Part shown: positions 10,389-21,348 of the stretch, one piece after another
Numbering within the stretch: the stretch's first letter is position 1
Layout of the letters: each line of letters starts with the position of its first letter
From: Thereva unica
Taxonomy: Eukaryota > Arthropoda > Insecta > Diptera > Therevidae
DNA: 64,000 nt
Reading direction: 5' to 3'
Assembly (NCBI GenBank): GCA_949987705.1
Contig: OX465281.1
Location: forward strand, 172,684,516-172,748,515
The notes under the pieces: generated by a model
Databases searched by the model: none
Told to the model about the DNA's origin: nothing
Seen by the model: only the letters and a program-made list of their open reading frames with translations
Translations under genes and position numbers: made by a program

Positions 10389-10774
10389 AAAACAATAGCA
10401 AAGTGTAACGTATGCCAAAGGCATAGAAAGGCTAATATAAAAGAGCCGTTAATCTCTCGTTAGATTGCCCCGATTCCGTACCAGAAGATTGGAATGAATT
10501 TAGCAAAGTGTAACGTATGCCAAAGGCATAGAAAGGCTAATATAATATCTGGTATTCCGTACCAGAAGATTGGAATGATGTGTTTGAATTTCACGGTAGG
10601 CCGTATTTGGTAGTAGCAGATTACTTTGCAAAATACTTTGATATTATATCATTGAGGAACAAAACAGCCATTGAAATAATTTCTAAAATCAAGAATTTGT
10701 TTGCGAGTCACGGGATCCCGCGAGAAATTGTTGCCGACAACAACCCGTTTAACTCTTACTTATTTAAGCAGTTC
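10389..10774 (+). pseudogene. gypsy integrase core, 3' part of the split fragment
   Basis: Continues the integrase from 1250: KCNVCQRHRKANI supplies the CxxC of the zinc finger, then after damage the core follows (HGRPYLVVADYFAKYFD, then HGIPREIVADN with the second catalytic Asp). A 105-bp in-frame tandem duplication starts at 10396 and 10501; the second copy lacks about 26 bp. A TAG in copy one and a one-base loss before 10580 also break it. It stops after LFKQF, before the catalytic Glu. Confidence 0.85.
10396..10575 (+). repeat. 105-bp tandem duplication inside integrase
   Basis: Copies begin TAGCAAAGTGTAACG at 10396 and 10501. Both end with the segment ATTCCGTACCAGAAGATTGG, but the second copy lacks an internal piece of about 26 bp. 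Confidence 0.85.
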
Positions 10775-10936
10775 ACAAGAGATGGCCGTACTGGACACTT
10801 TGCGCGACAATGCCAAGTGAGAAGATGCTTCGGGTGTGGCGCACCCGGCACGATTCGTCCTCAATGCACACGATGTAACCCAGGAGTGGAGACCCAAGCG
10901 CCAAGGGCTGCGGAACCTCTAGTCCAGTCAAATTAG
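10775..10936 (+). pseudogene. Gag zinc-knuckle fragment fused after integrase
   Basis: Directly after the truncated integrase, the same open frame switches to a retroelement Gag tail: GRTGHFARQC, then CFGCGAPGTIRPQCTRC and a stop. It has half a CCHC knuckle plus a second Cys-rich motif. Joining integrase to nucleocapsid is the reverse of natural gene order, so this is a recombination joint, not a designed fusion. Confidence 0.7.
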
Positions 10937-11671
10937 AGGTTTGACTGGAAGATAATTCGGAAGTTGCTGAAAATTGGAACAGCCCTTAAAAACATTATTA
11001 TACATAAGCTGTAGAGACTGCCACGCGATTGGACGACTGCAAACTTTTTTATTCAAGGTCAAAGGGTCAAAATATCAGTTTTTTGGAAATATATGCTAAA
11101 CCGTACGTGTTATCAGAAAATTGTGTTTACAACGTTTGTAGATTAGGCGATTATCTACAAAAAAATGTATTATACATTTTCTCGTAGAAATTGCCATTTC
11201 TGAGATATTGTCGTTTTAATAAGTTAAAATACTCATATTCTATCATTCCCGACTTGTAAAGGTCATCAGAAATTTAATAAATCCTTTGTTGGAGTACGCG
11301 GCTAATATTTTCAGGGGTGATTCCTGGCTATCTTTGGAGAAAAAAATTATTCTACAGAGGGCGGCTATCTCCACTACCCACTAAGATACAGGGTGATTAG
11401 GGAAAAAATTTTGTTTTTTTTTAGATTTACTGAAATTTGAATAACTCCTAAAGTAATTATCATAAAGTAGCCTAATTAGGCTCATCTTTTAGGTAAATGT
11501 GTATTCTTTTATTTAGTGTAAAGCACAGCAACCTGAGTGACTCCGTTCAAAATATATATAGGCTCAAACCAATGCTTTCATCTAGAACTGGCAGATTTCC
11601 TCCTTTTTATCAGAAAATTCGTTACTAACAGTACATTTTTTTTTTGCTTTTCTGATGCACCAAACTATTAC
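10937..11671. other. No gene recognised
   Basis: AT-rich DNA with no credible coding frame, LTR or inverted repeat that I can define. It lies between the gypsy Gag scrap and BEL element 1. Confidence 0.6.
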
Positions 11672-12530
11672 CTACAATACTTCCATACACAATAAGTGTT
11701 TATTTTGGGCAGTGTTGTAGGTAGTAGTAGTTTCATCGTGAACAATTAAAAAGTTACTCGCTGAATAAAACGATGCCGTTTTTTGTTTGGCTTGATCTGG
11801 TTTAACTTGTGCAGGTTTAGATCCTACCGCGTCAGCAATAGACTCGAGTACCTTTAACCGTGTATTTAAAAAAGATTTGAATTCATCGAGGCTGGGTAAA
11901 TCTTCGTTGGTCCCTTGCTCTTCCTCCCACAGTTTTAAAGTATGGAAGGGAAGTTTTTGTACTAAAATATAAATTAATAGTAGATCCCAAGAATGCGTAT
12001 CTATCTTGAGACTATTTAATTGTTGTAAACACTTTTCCGAAGTGTCTATTAAAGATTTAATTCCCTTCGTAGTTTCCATATTTATTTTGGGTAGATTGAC
12101 CAATCGCTTTAATTGATGATTTACTAGAATACGAGTATTTTCGAATCGTGCCTTCAGCTTGTTTCAGGCCGGCAAATAATCAGCATCTGTAGTCGGTGTG
12201 TGGCGCAATACCTTTTCTGCTTCTCCTATCAGACATGATTTTAAATGATAAAGTTTTTGAACGGGGGAGAGTTTTGCATTGTTGTGCACCAATGTCGTAA
12301 ACATATCACTGAAGGATCTCCACAAGTCGTATTGACCATTAAATTTTGGTAGTGAAATCCGTGGTAAGGATGTTTCCTGATGGACCGTTATAGCTGTGAC
12401 TGGCTCAGTAGAAGGGGGTTTGACAGGTGTATCTTCAACTCTGAGTTTACGTAGTCCTTCTTCTGGTTTATTTTGTTTTTGTTTATTATATTTACACGTA
12501 ATAGTTTCCTAATCTAAATTCCTAGCATTT
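11672..12530 (-). pseudogene. BEL Gag (DUF1759-type), truncated left copy
   Basis: Capsid-like Gag of a BEL element, duplicating 17440-18090. Both copies carry LPKFNGQYDLWRSF and LYHLKSCLIGEAEKV. Both also carry the same in-frame TGA after DYLPA, where the frame is otherwise open, so the stop predates the duplication. Unlike the right copy, this one runs on past RLKVL with Gag-like residues (ESIADAVGSKPAQV) before decaying at 11672. Confidence 0.75.
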
Positions 12531-12660
12531 AAATAAATTCAAGTCAAAGGTAATCCTAAATGTAATTAAATTTGTATAGTTTACTTCAATTAAAAGGGCT
12601 TGAAATTAATTGTATAATACTAAAAGTTCCCGAAAATAACACCAACAACCAATTTTTAAT

Positions 12661-13357
12661 TGCAAATTAATTCATAAATTTAATAAATTCATAGAAATCA
12701 TAAAAAAAATTATTTTTTAATCCCTGACAAGAAATGACTTTTTCTAATTCTTTTACATAATTCATACATATGCCGTTAACTACCGTTATGTGTTCCGACG
12801 CGAACAAAGGGTGAGGAATGTTTCTTGTAGTTATAATCTGGATATGGGATGCAAAATTGGAAAGAAAAAAAAACAAATAAAGAAAATAAAAAATAGATAA
12901 AATATATGTAATATATAATTGTCCTGGGGAATGAAGTTTTTAATAATGTCCTTTAAGACCATTCATATGGAAATATTGAAGCAAAGGAATTTCTTAGAAG
13001 AATGCCCTACTGATCATGACTCTTCTAAATTACCTTTGCGCTGGCGTCCGGAATGCAAGAAAAAGCTTCAGCTCTAGGACACTGATTATATAGTCTTCGA
13101 TTATAGGATATCCATAAAAATGTCAGCCCAGTATTTAATAGTGCCATCTAGTACCAAGTAGTTTATTTATTTTTGTGTATTTAAATTATATAAGCTGCGT
13201 TCCATTTTGACAGGTGTGGTTTTTTTGTGGATTTAATTTTGTTTATCTTTTCTATTGTTGGGTTTAAAGTTGTGGAAATTTTGCTGTGGCTATTTAGTTA
13301 ATTTTGTTTATTGTTGTTGAAATTTTTTGTGATGCCTTTTTAAAGCTGCGGAGAACA
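12661..13357 (-). repeat. BEL element 1 internal (3') LTR
   Basis: The right end is secure: on the minus strand a GGGAGGGAGAA purine tract (13358-13368) is followed by TGTTCTCCGC, a classic BEL LTR start. The left end at 12661 (TGCAAATT) is tentative, because the repeat continues into gag and no clear primer site marks the boundary. Confidence 0.65.
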
Positions 13358-13498
13358 TTCTCCCTCCCGTTGAACAATCCTGTTCAACCGTTGCTTCAAA
13401 ACACCTTTCTTATGGTAGTGGAAAAAGATCAGCCTACCATCCTTCTTCACCTTAAGTCTTACTTGGTATTTTTGTGGGAGGTTGAGTGTTTTTTCCCC

Positions 13499-13921
13499 TT
13501 ATTTTGATTTCTGGATTGCTTCCAAGTTAATTCGTCTGAGGACCTCACGGGTTAAGAAAATGTCGATCCCTTCTCTCGTGACAAACCGTTGATGTGTGTT
13601 GTCGATCCGGTCTCTAAATTCCTTGATGGTAGTGGTTGGCCTTAAGATGTTCAACATGAGTTCTTTAGCTCCATTTATAATCGCTGGCTGGGACACCGAT
13701 GGCTTGGTGTGTATGGTAATATCCTTCAACTTCATGGCTGGATGGACCTTAGCCTTTGGATTAGAATTGGTAGCCTGGGATGTAGTCGCATGCGATCCTA
13801 TTTGTGATACCTCGTTGACCTTTACAGGGCTCGGATCAGCGTAAAATTCGGGGTCCGCTTCGTGATGGGTTGAAAAGAATATCTCTTCCGATAGCATTAA
13901 CACGTCTTCGTCGTAATCCAT
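13499..13921 (-). CDS. Small third frame between BEL pol and 3' LTR, unknown function
   Basis: 140-residue open frame, start MDYDEDVLMLSEEIFF, lying after the pol stop at 14012 and before the polypurine tract. It is acidic at the N-terminus, Lys/Arg-rich later, and has no signal peptide, membrane segment or recognised motif, so it does not look like an envelope gene. It is intact while pol around it is frameshifted. It could be a chance frame, a remnant of a longer third gene, or a captured sequence. Confidence 0.45.
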   Translation of the reverse strand: MDYDEDVLMLSEEIFFSTHHEADPEFYADPSPVKVNEVSQIGSHATTSQATNSNPKAKVHPAMKLKDITIHTKPSVSQPAIINGAKELMLNILRPTTTIKEFRDRIDNTHQRFVTREGIDIFLTREVLRRINLEAIQKSK

Positions 13922-14011
13922 CTAGAAAAAACGAGCTTACAAATTATTTCTCCTTAAGGGGTTAACACAGCACAACATTGAAGACAAGATACTTTTGTTA
14001 GTGAAAGGAAA

Positions 14012-15265
14012 CTAGGATGTGTCTAAAGGAAGACGGGATAACTTTGATATTGGGCGTCTCAATATATTTGTTTGAGTTTTTATTTGCGCTACTCTTATAA
14101 GGCCATCGGCCCCTGGATAGACTTCTTCTACGATGCCTAGAGGCCATTTCGCTGGTGGCGTATTTTCGCTAGTAACAAGTACTACATCTCCAATTTCGAT
14201 GTTTTTTCTTTCATGCTGCCATTTTGGTCTTGTTTGCAGTTGGTGCAGATAGTTCCTTGACCATTGCTTCCAAAATTGATGAATTTTTTGTTGCAAATAC
14301 TTCCAACGTTGAGTAATTGTTACCTTTTCTGTGTCATCCGGTTCTGGCAACGTATTTACTGCTTGACCCATTAAAAAATGTCCCGGCGTGAGTATCTCTG
14401 GATTGCTTGGATCTGTACTAATATAGCATAGCGGTCTTGAATTAAGAATGGCTTCTATTTGGGTTAATACTGTTGAGTATTCTTCATATGTGCATATCAT
14501 CGTTCCTAAACTTCTGCGTAGATGGTATTTTACAGATCGTACACCTGCTTCCAATATTCCTCCGAAATGTGGAGCTGCTGGTGGATTGAAATGCCAATTG
14601 ATAGAATGGTGAACCAACTGCTTTCTTGCTTCCTGCGTTGCATTTGTTATTGCACATTTTAGCTCCTTATCTAATGTTGATTTGGCTCCAACAAAATTAG
14701 TGCCGCAATCGGAATAAATATCAGTACAGAGTCCTCTCCTGGCTATAAATCTCCGTAAGGCTGCGATGAAGGCGTCGGATGTTAATGCTGATACTAGTTC
14801 AATGTGCATGGCCTTGGTTACCATGCACACAAAAATGCACAAGTAAGCTTTTAATAATTTTGCTTTTCTGCATGGTGAAGCCTTTATGGTCACTGGTCCA
14901 GCGTAGTCTATGCCTACCTTGCTAAATGGTTTCGCAATATTAACCCGAGCTTCTGGCAAATTACCCATTAATTGTTGTCCAGTATCCTTTCTAAATCGAA
15001 AACATTTGATGCATTTGTATATTCTAGTGGAGATGGCTCTTCGTGCGTCTAAAATCCAATATTTGTTTCAGCTAGTAGCAAGTACTAAGGAAGTTCCTCC
15101 ATGCAGAGTATCTTGATGTAATTGATCAATTATAAGTTCCACTATGTGATGAGTCTTTGGTAGAATGATAGGGTGTTTTTGATCGTAGGCAATGGTTGCA
15201 TGGCAGAGACGTCCCTTCATGCGTATAACTCCTTGGGTATCCAAAAATGGTGTCAACTGCAACAA
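14012..15265 (-). pseudogene. BEL integrase with DUF5641 tail
   Basis: Integrase that would insert element DNA. The zinc-finger region (HHIVELIIDQLHQDTLHGG) lies in the frame 15265-15068. A frameshift then leads to 14968-14012, which holds the core: Asp in GIDYAGPV, Asp in DCGTNFVGA and Glu in HFGGILEAGV. It ends with the DUF5641 C-terminal domain (PGHFLMGQAVNTLPEP, TPPAKWPLGIVEEVYPG). The catalytic triad is visible but split between frames. Confidence 0.85.
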
Positions 15266-15377
15266 CTTGCTCTTTTGGGATATAGATTTACCTTGACTTA
15301 AACTACCATACTCATCCGGAAAGCATGTTCGTTGAATTTGCCTTAAAATTATCTGCTCCGCCTTGCGTCGTTCTTCA

Positions 15378-17435
15378 CTAGAAATGAAATTTGTTTTTGT
15401 GATGGATGTTTGCAGTTTTCGACGAAGCGAAGTAATAACGCAATGATTTTGACTGTTTACCTAAATGAGGAGTAACGATTGAGAATATTGTCTTGAGCTT
15501 CAAGAACAAAATTGGCTGTTTGTTTGACCTTAGCTTCCAAAGTTGTTGTTTCTTCACACCGTTTAAATTTTGGCCAGTATTCTTGAGATTTCGCCAACCA
15601 AGCTGGACCATGCCACCATAGGTCCTTAGATAGCAGATCTTCCACAGTTGTACCTCTGGACGCAATATCAGCTGGATTCTCACTAGTGGGCACGTGTTGC
15701 CAAGTTTCAAATTTAAGACTCTCGGATTTCAACAACTCGATTTCCATCGTGAAGGGTGCTCTTTAATCCACTGTAAGACGATTGTAGAGTCCGTCCAAGC
15801 AAAAATAGGAACGTTGTTCAACTCCATGTCTGCCACGGTGGTTTTAATAAGCCGTGCAAGAATTACTGCCCCATTAAGTTCTAATCTTGGAATGGTGGTT
15901 GGTTTCGTGGGTGCCACTCTGGTCTTGGCAGTTAGTAATGTGGCTGAAATACTCCCGTCTTCTTGGATTACTCTTATGTAAAGAACCGCCGCATACGCTC
16001 TTGATGACGCGTCACTAAACCCATGGAGCTGGATGCTAGATTTAGTTGTATATTTAATCCATCGAGGTATCTTAATCCGAGGCAAATTACTTAAGTCGTC
16101 CTTGAATTTCTTCCACTGCTGAATAATGGTTAATGACGCTGGATCGTCCCAAGCACACCCCGTTATCCACATAAGCTGCATCAAAATTTTCGCGACTGCT
16201 ATAACTGGAGCTAACCAACCAAGTGGGTCGTATAATGAAGCGATTTCTGATAACATCGTTCGTTTTGTGTACAGGTTTGGAACTGGTTTAGCCATTAATT
16301 TAAAGGTAAAATAATCTTCAGCAGGTAGCCACTGAATGCCCGATGTTTTAATCATTTCCTGTTCACATATATTCAAAATACCCTTGTTCTCACAGTATTC
16401 CGGTGGTAGGTGACTTATTAATTTCCTTTGATTGCTGGCCCATTTACGAAGGTTGAATCCACCCGCTTTCATCATATTAATTACCTCAGCTTGTAGAAGT
16501 TTGGCAGTTGCCATATCATCAGCTCCGGTCAATAAATCGTCCACATAAAAATCTTTTATTGTTACGTCTGCTGCCATTGGCCAATTATTGCCTTCATCGA
16601 CGGCCAGTTGTTGTAAGGTCCGTATTGCAAGATAAGGTGCGGATGTTGTACCGAAGGTGACGGTCTTCAATTCGTAGTCTTGAAGCTGCTTGGTTACTGG
16701 ATGTCTCCAAATGATTCTTTGGAAAGGCCTTTGTTCTGGATGAATGAAGATCATTCTATACATCTTCTCAATATCTGCCGTCATTGCTACTTTGTACTTT
16801 CTCCATTTAAATAGAGTTGCAAACAATTTTGGCTGTAATGTAGGTCCCTTTAGGAGGTAATCATTCAATGATTTGCCATTCGAAGTTTTACATGATGCAT
16901 CGAATACCACTCTTAACTTTGTGGTAGAGCTCTCCTTGAAAACAGCATAATGCGGAATATAATAATGTTGTTTTGGTTCTGCTATTGGATCTAACATCTC
17001 CATATGCTGCAGTTCGATATATTCGTCGAGACATGTTGCATAGTCGCTTGCTAACGTTGGATTTTTCCTAAACTGTTTTTGGAGGGCTGTATATCTGGCT
17101 AAGGCTTGTGGTCGTGATTCACCTAAATTCGGAGTTTTATTATTCGTGAATGGTAGTTTGACTTGATATTGACCATTGCTAAGGCGTTCATGAGTAGTTT
17201 TAAAGATCGTTTGACAAGTGAGCTCCTCATCTGTAAGCATTGGTTGTGATGGGTATTCCTCTATTTCAAAGAATTGTTTCAACTGCTGATTTAGATCGGT
17301 TTCAGTTGTAGCAACGAGTGAAATGGCTTCTCGATGCAAGTGATTGGTAGTCGGTCCTACTAATATCCATCCAAATATGGTATTGATAGCCACAGGGGAA
17401 GCCTTGCTTCCTTTCACAAGTCCAGGTTGGATGAG
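15378..17435 (-). pseudogene. BEL reverse transcriptase-RNase H
   Basis: Pol part of BEL element 1. It starts at a joint with gag near 17435 (GLVKGSKASPVAINTIFGWI). RT follows with RVVFDASCKT, AMTADIEKMYRMI and the FYVDD box (FYVDDLLTGAD, about 16545), then RNase H (HGFSDASSRAYAAVLY, TDSTIVLQWI). The frame breaks near 15730 and continues in other frames (PTSENPADIASRGTT, WWHGPAWL) to about 15378. The end of gag and the whole protease are missing at the 17435 joint, so this copy cannot be autonomous. Confidence 0.87.
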
Positions 17436-17442
17436 TACCTTT

Positions 17443-18090
17443 AACCGTGTATTTAAAAAAGATTTGAATTCATCGAGGCTGGGTAAATCTTCGTTGGTCC
17501 CTTGCTCTTCCTCCCACAGTTTTAAAGTATGGAAGGGAAGTTTTTGTACTAAAATATAAAATATTAGTAGATCCCAAGAATGCGTATCTATCTTGAGACT
17601 ATTTAATTGTTGTAAACACTCTTCCGAAGTGTCTATTAAAGATTTAATTCCCTTCGTAGTTTCCATATTTATTTTGGGTTGATTGACCAATCGCTTTAAT
17701 TGATGATTTACTAGAATACGAGTATTTTCGAATCGTGCCTTCAGCTTGTTTCAGGCCGGCAAATAATCAGCATCTGTAGTCGGTGTGTGGCGCAATACCT
17801 TTTCTGCTTCTCCTATCAGACATGATTTTAAATGATAAAGTTTTTGAACGGGGGAGAGTTTTGCATTGTTGTGCACCAATGTCGTAAACATATCACTGAA
17901 GGATCTCCACAAGTCGTATTGACCATTAAATTTTGGTAGTGAAATCCGTGGTAAGGATGTTTCCTGATGGACCGTTATAGCTGTGACTGGCTCAGTAGAA
18001 GGGGGTTTGACAGGTGTATCTTCAACTCTGAGTTTACGTAGTCCTTCTTCTGGTTTATTATGTTTTTGTTTATTATATTTACACGTAATA
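17443..18090 (-). pseudogene. BEL Gag (DUF1759-type), right copy
   Basis: Gag of BEL element 1, reading KLRVEDTPVK, then LPKFNGQYDLWRSFSDMF and HLKSCLIGEAEKV. A stop follows DYLPA (about 17755), then the frame continues to RLKVL where it is fused to pol. Upstream of about 18100 no start codon or open frame is found, so the Gag N-terminus is lost or unrecognisable. Confidence 0.75.
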
Positions 18091-18247
18091 GTCTCCTAAT
18101 CTAAATTCCTAGCATTTAAATAAATTCAAGTCAAAGGTAATCCTAAATGTAATTAAATTTGTATAGTTTACTTCAATTAAAAGGGCTTGAAATTAATTGT
18201 ATAATACTAAAAGTTCCCGAAAATAACACCAACAACCAATTTTTAAT

Positions 18248-18939
18248 TGCAAATTAATTCATAAATTTAATAAATTCATAGAAATCATAAAAAAAATTAT
18301 TTTTTAATCCCTGACAAGAAATTACTTTTTCTAATTCTTTTACATAATTCATACATATGCCGTTAACTACCGTTATGTGTTCCGACGCGAACAAAGGGTG
18401 AGGAATGTTTCTTGTAGTTATAATCTGGATATGGGATGCAAAATTGGAAAGAAAAAAAAACAAATAAAGAAAATAAAAAATAGATAAAATATATGTAATA
18501 TATAATTGTCCTGGGGAATGAAGTTTTTAATAATGTCCTTTAAGACCATTCATATGGAAATATTGAAGCAAAGGAATTTCTTAGAAGAATGCCCTACTGA
18601 TCATGACTCTTCTAAATTACCTTTGCGCTGGCGTCCGGAATGCAAGAAAAAGCTTCAGCTCTAGGACACTGATTATATAGTCTTCGATTATAGGATATCC
18701 ATAAAAATGTCAGCCCAGTATTTTAATAGTGCCATCTAGTACCAAGTAGTTTATTTATTTTTGTGTATTTAAATTATATAAGCTGCGTTCCATTTTGACA
18801 GGTGTGGTTTTTTTGTGGATTTAATTTTGTTTATCTTTTCTATTGTTGGGTTTGAAGTTGTGGAAATTTTGCTATTTAGTTAATTTTGTTTATTGTTGTT
18901 GAAATTTTTTGTGATGCCTTTTTAAAGCTGCGGCGAACA
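18248..18939 (-). repeat. BEL element 1 5' LTR
   Basis: Copy of 12661-13357; ends CGAACA at 18939. Differences seen include a 6-bp gap near 18870 and one extra T. The inner boundary is inferred from the left copy and is uncertain. Confidence 0.62.
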
Positions 18940-19061
18940 GTAATTTTATAATTTAAGGAACAAGCAGAACCAATTCGTTCCGTCCGTTTTTCAAGTTGGA
19001 AATTTGACATTTCCATAAGTTTGCCATGAAACGAACGGAGCGGCAGCCACAACCAAGCGTG

Positions 19062-19482
19062 AGTTACATGTCCAGTGCAATGCCCTTAATGTATAATGTC
19101 CCAATTAACCGTATACACGCGGAATTCTTTAAATATCAATTCTAAGAAATAAGTCTGAACGATTTCCTTTGTAACTTAATATCATTGCACAATGTCATGA
19201 TTTTAAACTCTTTAAAACAACTCAGGTTCTTGAACTCATTTTTGTTATCTCAGCATTTTTTGCAATTGTAACCATCTTATAAGTTGATGCTTGATTTAAT
19301 GATCACTTACAGTTTTGCTTTCAATTAGACCGGTCCGATCCTTTAAAATTTAATCTTTTAAAATTCTTTTAATATTGTTTAAAATTGTGATTTCTATATT
19401 AATAAAAATATATTTTTTTGGTGTTCAATAATTTGGATTTATTATATTTTTTTTAACTTAAAATCAAATAAAAATCTTAACT
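19062..19482 (+). repeat. Errantivirus 1 5' LTR
   Basis: 421 bp, AGTTACATG...CTTAACT. Matches 27866-28285 almost perfectly. Confidence 0.93.
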
Positions 19483-19492
19483 GGCGCAGTCG
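19482..19492 (+). other. Errantivirus 1 primer binding site (tRNA-Ser type)
   Basis: TGGCGCAGTCG overlaps the last LTR base and continues inward. This is complementary to a tRNA-Ser 3' end, the primer known for 17.6/297-type elements. Confidence 0.8.
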
Positions 19493-19752
19493 TGCGGATT
19501 TTTCCTATTTCGCCGCTAAAGTAACATTCGCGAATTAATCACGCCGAAAGTATATCGGTAATTTAATCGAAGGAAAATCGATTGTATGAAGTGACGCGAA
19601 TTAAATAAGAGTGACTATTCATTCTAAGTGGAAAAAAAGTGTTGTGGTCCAGCGAGGGAACATTGTTGAATACAACACCCACACCAGGCGGTCGAAGCAA
19701 CGAAAGGACATCGTGGGAGGAAAAACCCAAAGAATCTACTAGAACTTTGAAG

Positions 19753-19778
19753 ATGCACAAAATCCTGATTGCATTACT
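19753..19778 (+). CDS. Putative leader micro-exon for env
   Basis: An ATG in the untranslated leader opens eight hydrophobic-leaning codons (MHKILIAL) and runs into a consensus splice donor GTAAGT at 19779. The matching acceptor TTTCAG ends at 26277, just before env, and splicing there keeps the env frame open. Envelope mRNA of errantiviruses is known to be spliced, so this short exon probably supplies the start of the signal peptide. Inference from signals and phase only. Confidence 0.55.
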
Positions 19779-19866
19779 GTAAGTCAACTTTTGAATATCT
19801 CCTTTATTTTCCTTATCATCATTTTATTTTCCTTATTATCATTTAAATATATATATTTATCATTTA

Positions 19867-21348
19867 ATGCCTAAAAATAAAAGGTCCAGAGCGGAACCTT
19901 ATTTTACAAATATTAAAAAATTTTTTTCGCTTCAAACAATTTGTGAAAACGAAGAAAGTGATTTCGTGTTCGGTAATAGTGACAATTTGAGTGCGAGTCA
20001 GAGTGTACCAAATAATTTAAATTCAAAAGATTCAGAATTAGAATCAATTTCGTTGATATTTTCGAATTCTTCCGATCAATTAAATAACGTGAAAATGGTT
20101 GATAATAACGCAAGTAATTCTGGCGCTCGAATTATGACGCCCACTGATTTAGTGAACTCTTTACGTGTACCTGACGCGATAAAGGATTTACCTCCTTTTG
20201 AGGGAAATCCTAGAATGTTATTTGACTTTATTAACAATGTGGAAGAAATTTTGCTTCTTATCGCGGTAGCTGAAGGAACACCGTACAAAAAATTATTACT
20301 CCGCGCTATTAGAAACAAAATCGTGGGACCAGCCAATGAAGTGTTAAATATGTACGGGACACCATTGGACTGGGACCAAATAAAACAAAATCTTATCCTG
20401 CACTATGCAGATAAGAGGAACGAGACATCACTCGTTCGTGATCTACACGATCTTAAACAAAATAATAGGCCCGTGGAAAAATTTTATAGCGAAATTATTG
20501 AGATACTCTCAACAATAAATAATCATGTGCAATTACACGAACCCAACCAACATGTAGTGTTAGCAAAACGGAATCTTTATACGGAAATGTGCCTTAACGC
20601 GTTTTTAATAGGTCTTAAAGAACCCCTAGGTTCGACCATACGTGCGATGAAACCAAATACATTAGCCAATGCATTCGCATATTGCATTAAAGAACATAAC
20701 ATCTTCTACGCAACACATGATCACGGTTCTCATAGATTTTCGAACGATAATTCTACACATAGATCAACCCCGCAGTTTAAAACTACACAGAATAAATTCA
20801 GACAACAGTTTTTCTCAACTCCATACAATTCACAAACTACACAAGCGTTTAAACAAATAGTGCCAACATACCCAACATTTCGCTATACTCCGCAAACAAA
20901 TATCTCATATAGCCCAAATATACAAAGAGTAAATACTCCACACCAAAACTTTTTCCGGCCCAAATCGCAAATTAACTCATTCCAAACCGGGAACTATAAT
21001 CAGGCCCCTGTAAGACAAAATTACCAAAATTATTCAAACTTGCCAACACCTGAGCCAATGGATACAAGCTCCGGTAATACCAATCTCAGATCACAAAACT
21101 TTTCAAGGAACCAACCCTTCAGGCAAGCCAGCAACTTTTCATCCAGAACTGCTAACGGAGAACTTTTTAATGTTAACATAGAAGACCCTGAACCTTCCAA
21201 TAATTATCAGCAACATCTAGATCAATATTATGATACTGAGTTAATACAGGATCCCCCAGAACAATATTTAGAATCCCCGCAGAATGATTTTGAAATCGAT
21301 GACGAGAATTTTCAGTTATCCGCCTCGATCGACAGATCGGCTACTTAG
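19867..21348 (+). CDS. Errantivirus 1 Gag
   Basis: Intact 493-residue Gag, the structural protein that forms the particle. Residues 90-270 are a Ty3-type capsid ([51 protein letters not shown]). The C-terminal third is a basic, Gln/Asn/Pro-rich tail without a CCHC knuckle, typical of errantiviruses. The stop lies inside a region where pol is open in the -1 frame. Confidence 0.92.
   Translation: MPKNKRSRAEPYFTNIKKFFSLQTICENEESDFVFGNSDNLSASQSVPNNLNSKDSELESISLIFSNSSDQLNNVKMVDNNASNSGARIMTPTDLVNSLRVPDAIKDLPPFEGNPRMLFDFINNVEEILLLIAVAEGTPYKKLLLRAIRNKIVGPANEVLNMYGTPLDWDQIKQNLILHYADKRNETSLVRDLHDLKQNNRPVEKFYSEIIEILSTINNHVQLHEPNQHVVLAKRNLYTEMCLNAFLIGLKEPLGSTIRAMKPNTLANAFAYCIKEHNIFYATHDHGSHRFSNDNSTHRSTPQFKTTQNKFRQQFFSTPYNSQTTQAFKQIVPTYPTFRYTPQTNISYSPNIQRVNTPHQNFFRPKSQINSFQTGNYNQAPVRQNYQNYSNLPTPEPMDTSSGNTNLRSQNFSRNQPFRQASNFSSRTANGELFNVNIEDPEPSNNYQQHLDQYYDTELIQDPPEQYLESPQNDFEIDDENFQLSASIDRSAT

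Larger units (their letters stand above)
11672..18939 (-). mobile_element. BEL/Pao element 1 with tandem partial second copy
   Basis: Minus-strand order from the right: LTR, gag, pol, a small third frame, LTR, then a second partial gag. A block of about 1.5 kb (LTR plus gag) is repeated with very high identity at about 11850-13357 and 17440-18939. This fits two elements sharing one LTR (the product of LTR-LTR recombination) with the leftmost copy truncated at about 11672. pol carries several frameshifts. Target duplications could not be paired. Confidence 0.85.

Noticed and set aside
10396..10575. CRISPR-like repeat
   Set aside because: Two copies of a coding segment in a eukaryotic retroelement; no spacers and no array.
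12667..12876. 69-residue frame repeated at 18254-18463
   Set aside because: It lies in the duplicated BEL LTR or leader; two copies reflect the duplication, not selection on a protein.
18940..18944. gtaat beside the BEL LTR as a target duplication
   Set aside because: No matching partner at the left limit of BEL element 1; the similar gtaat near 31134 is more likely chance.
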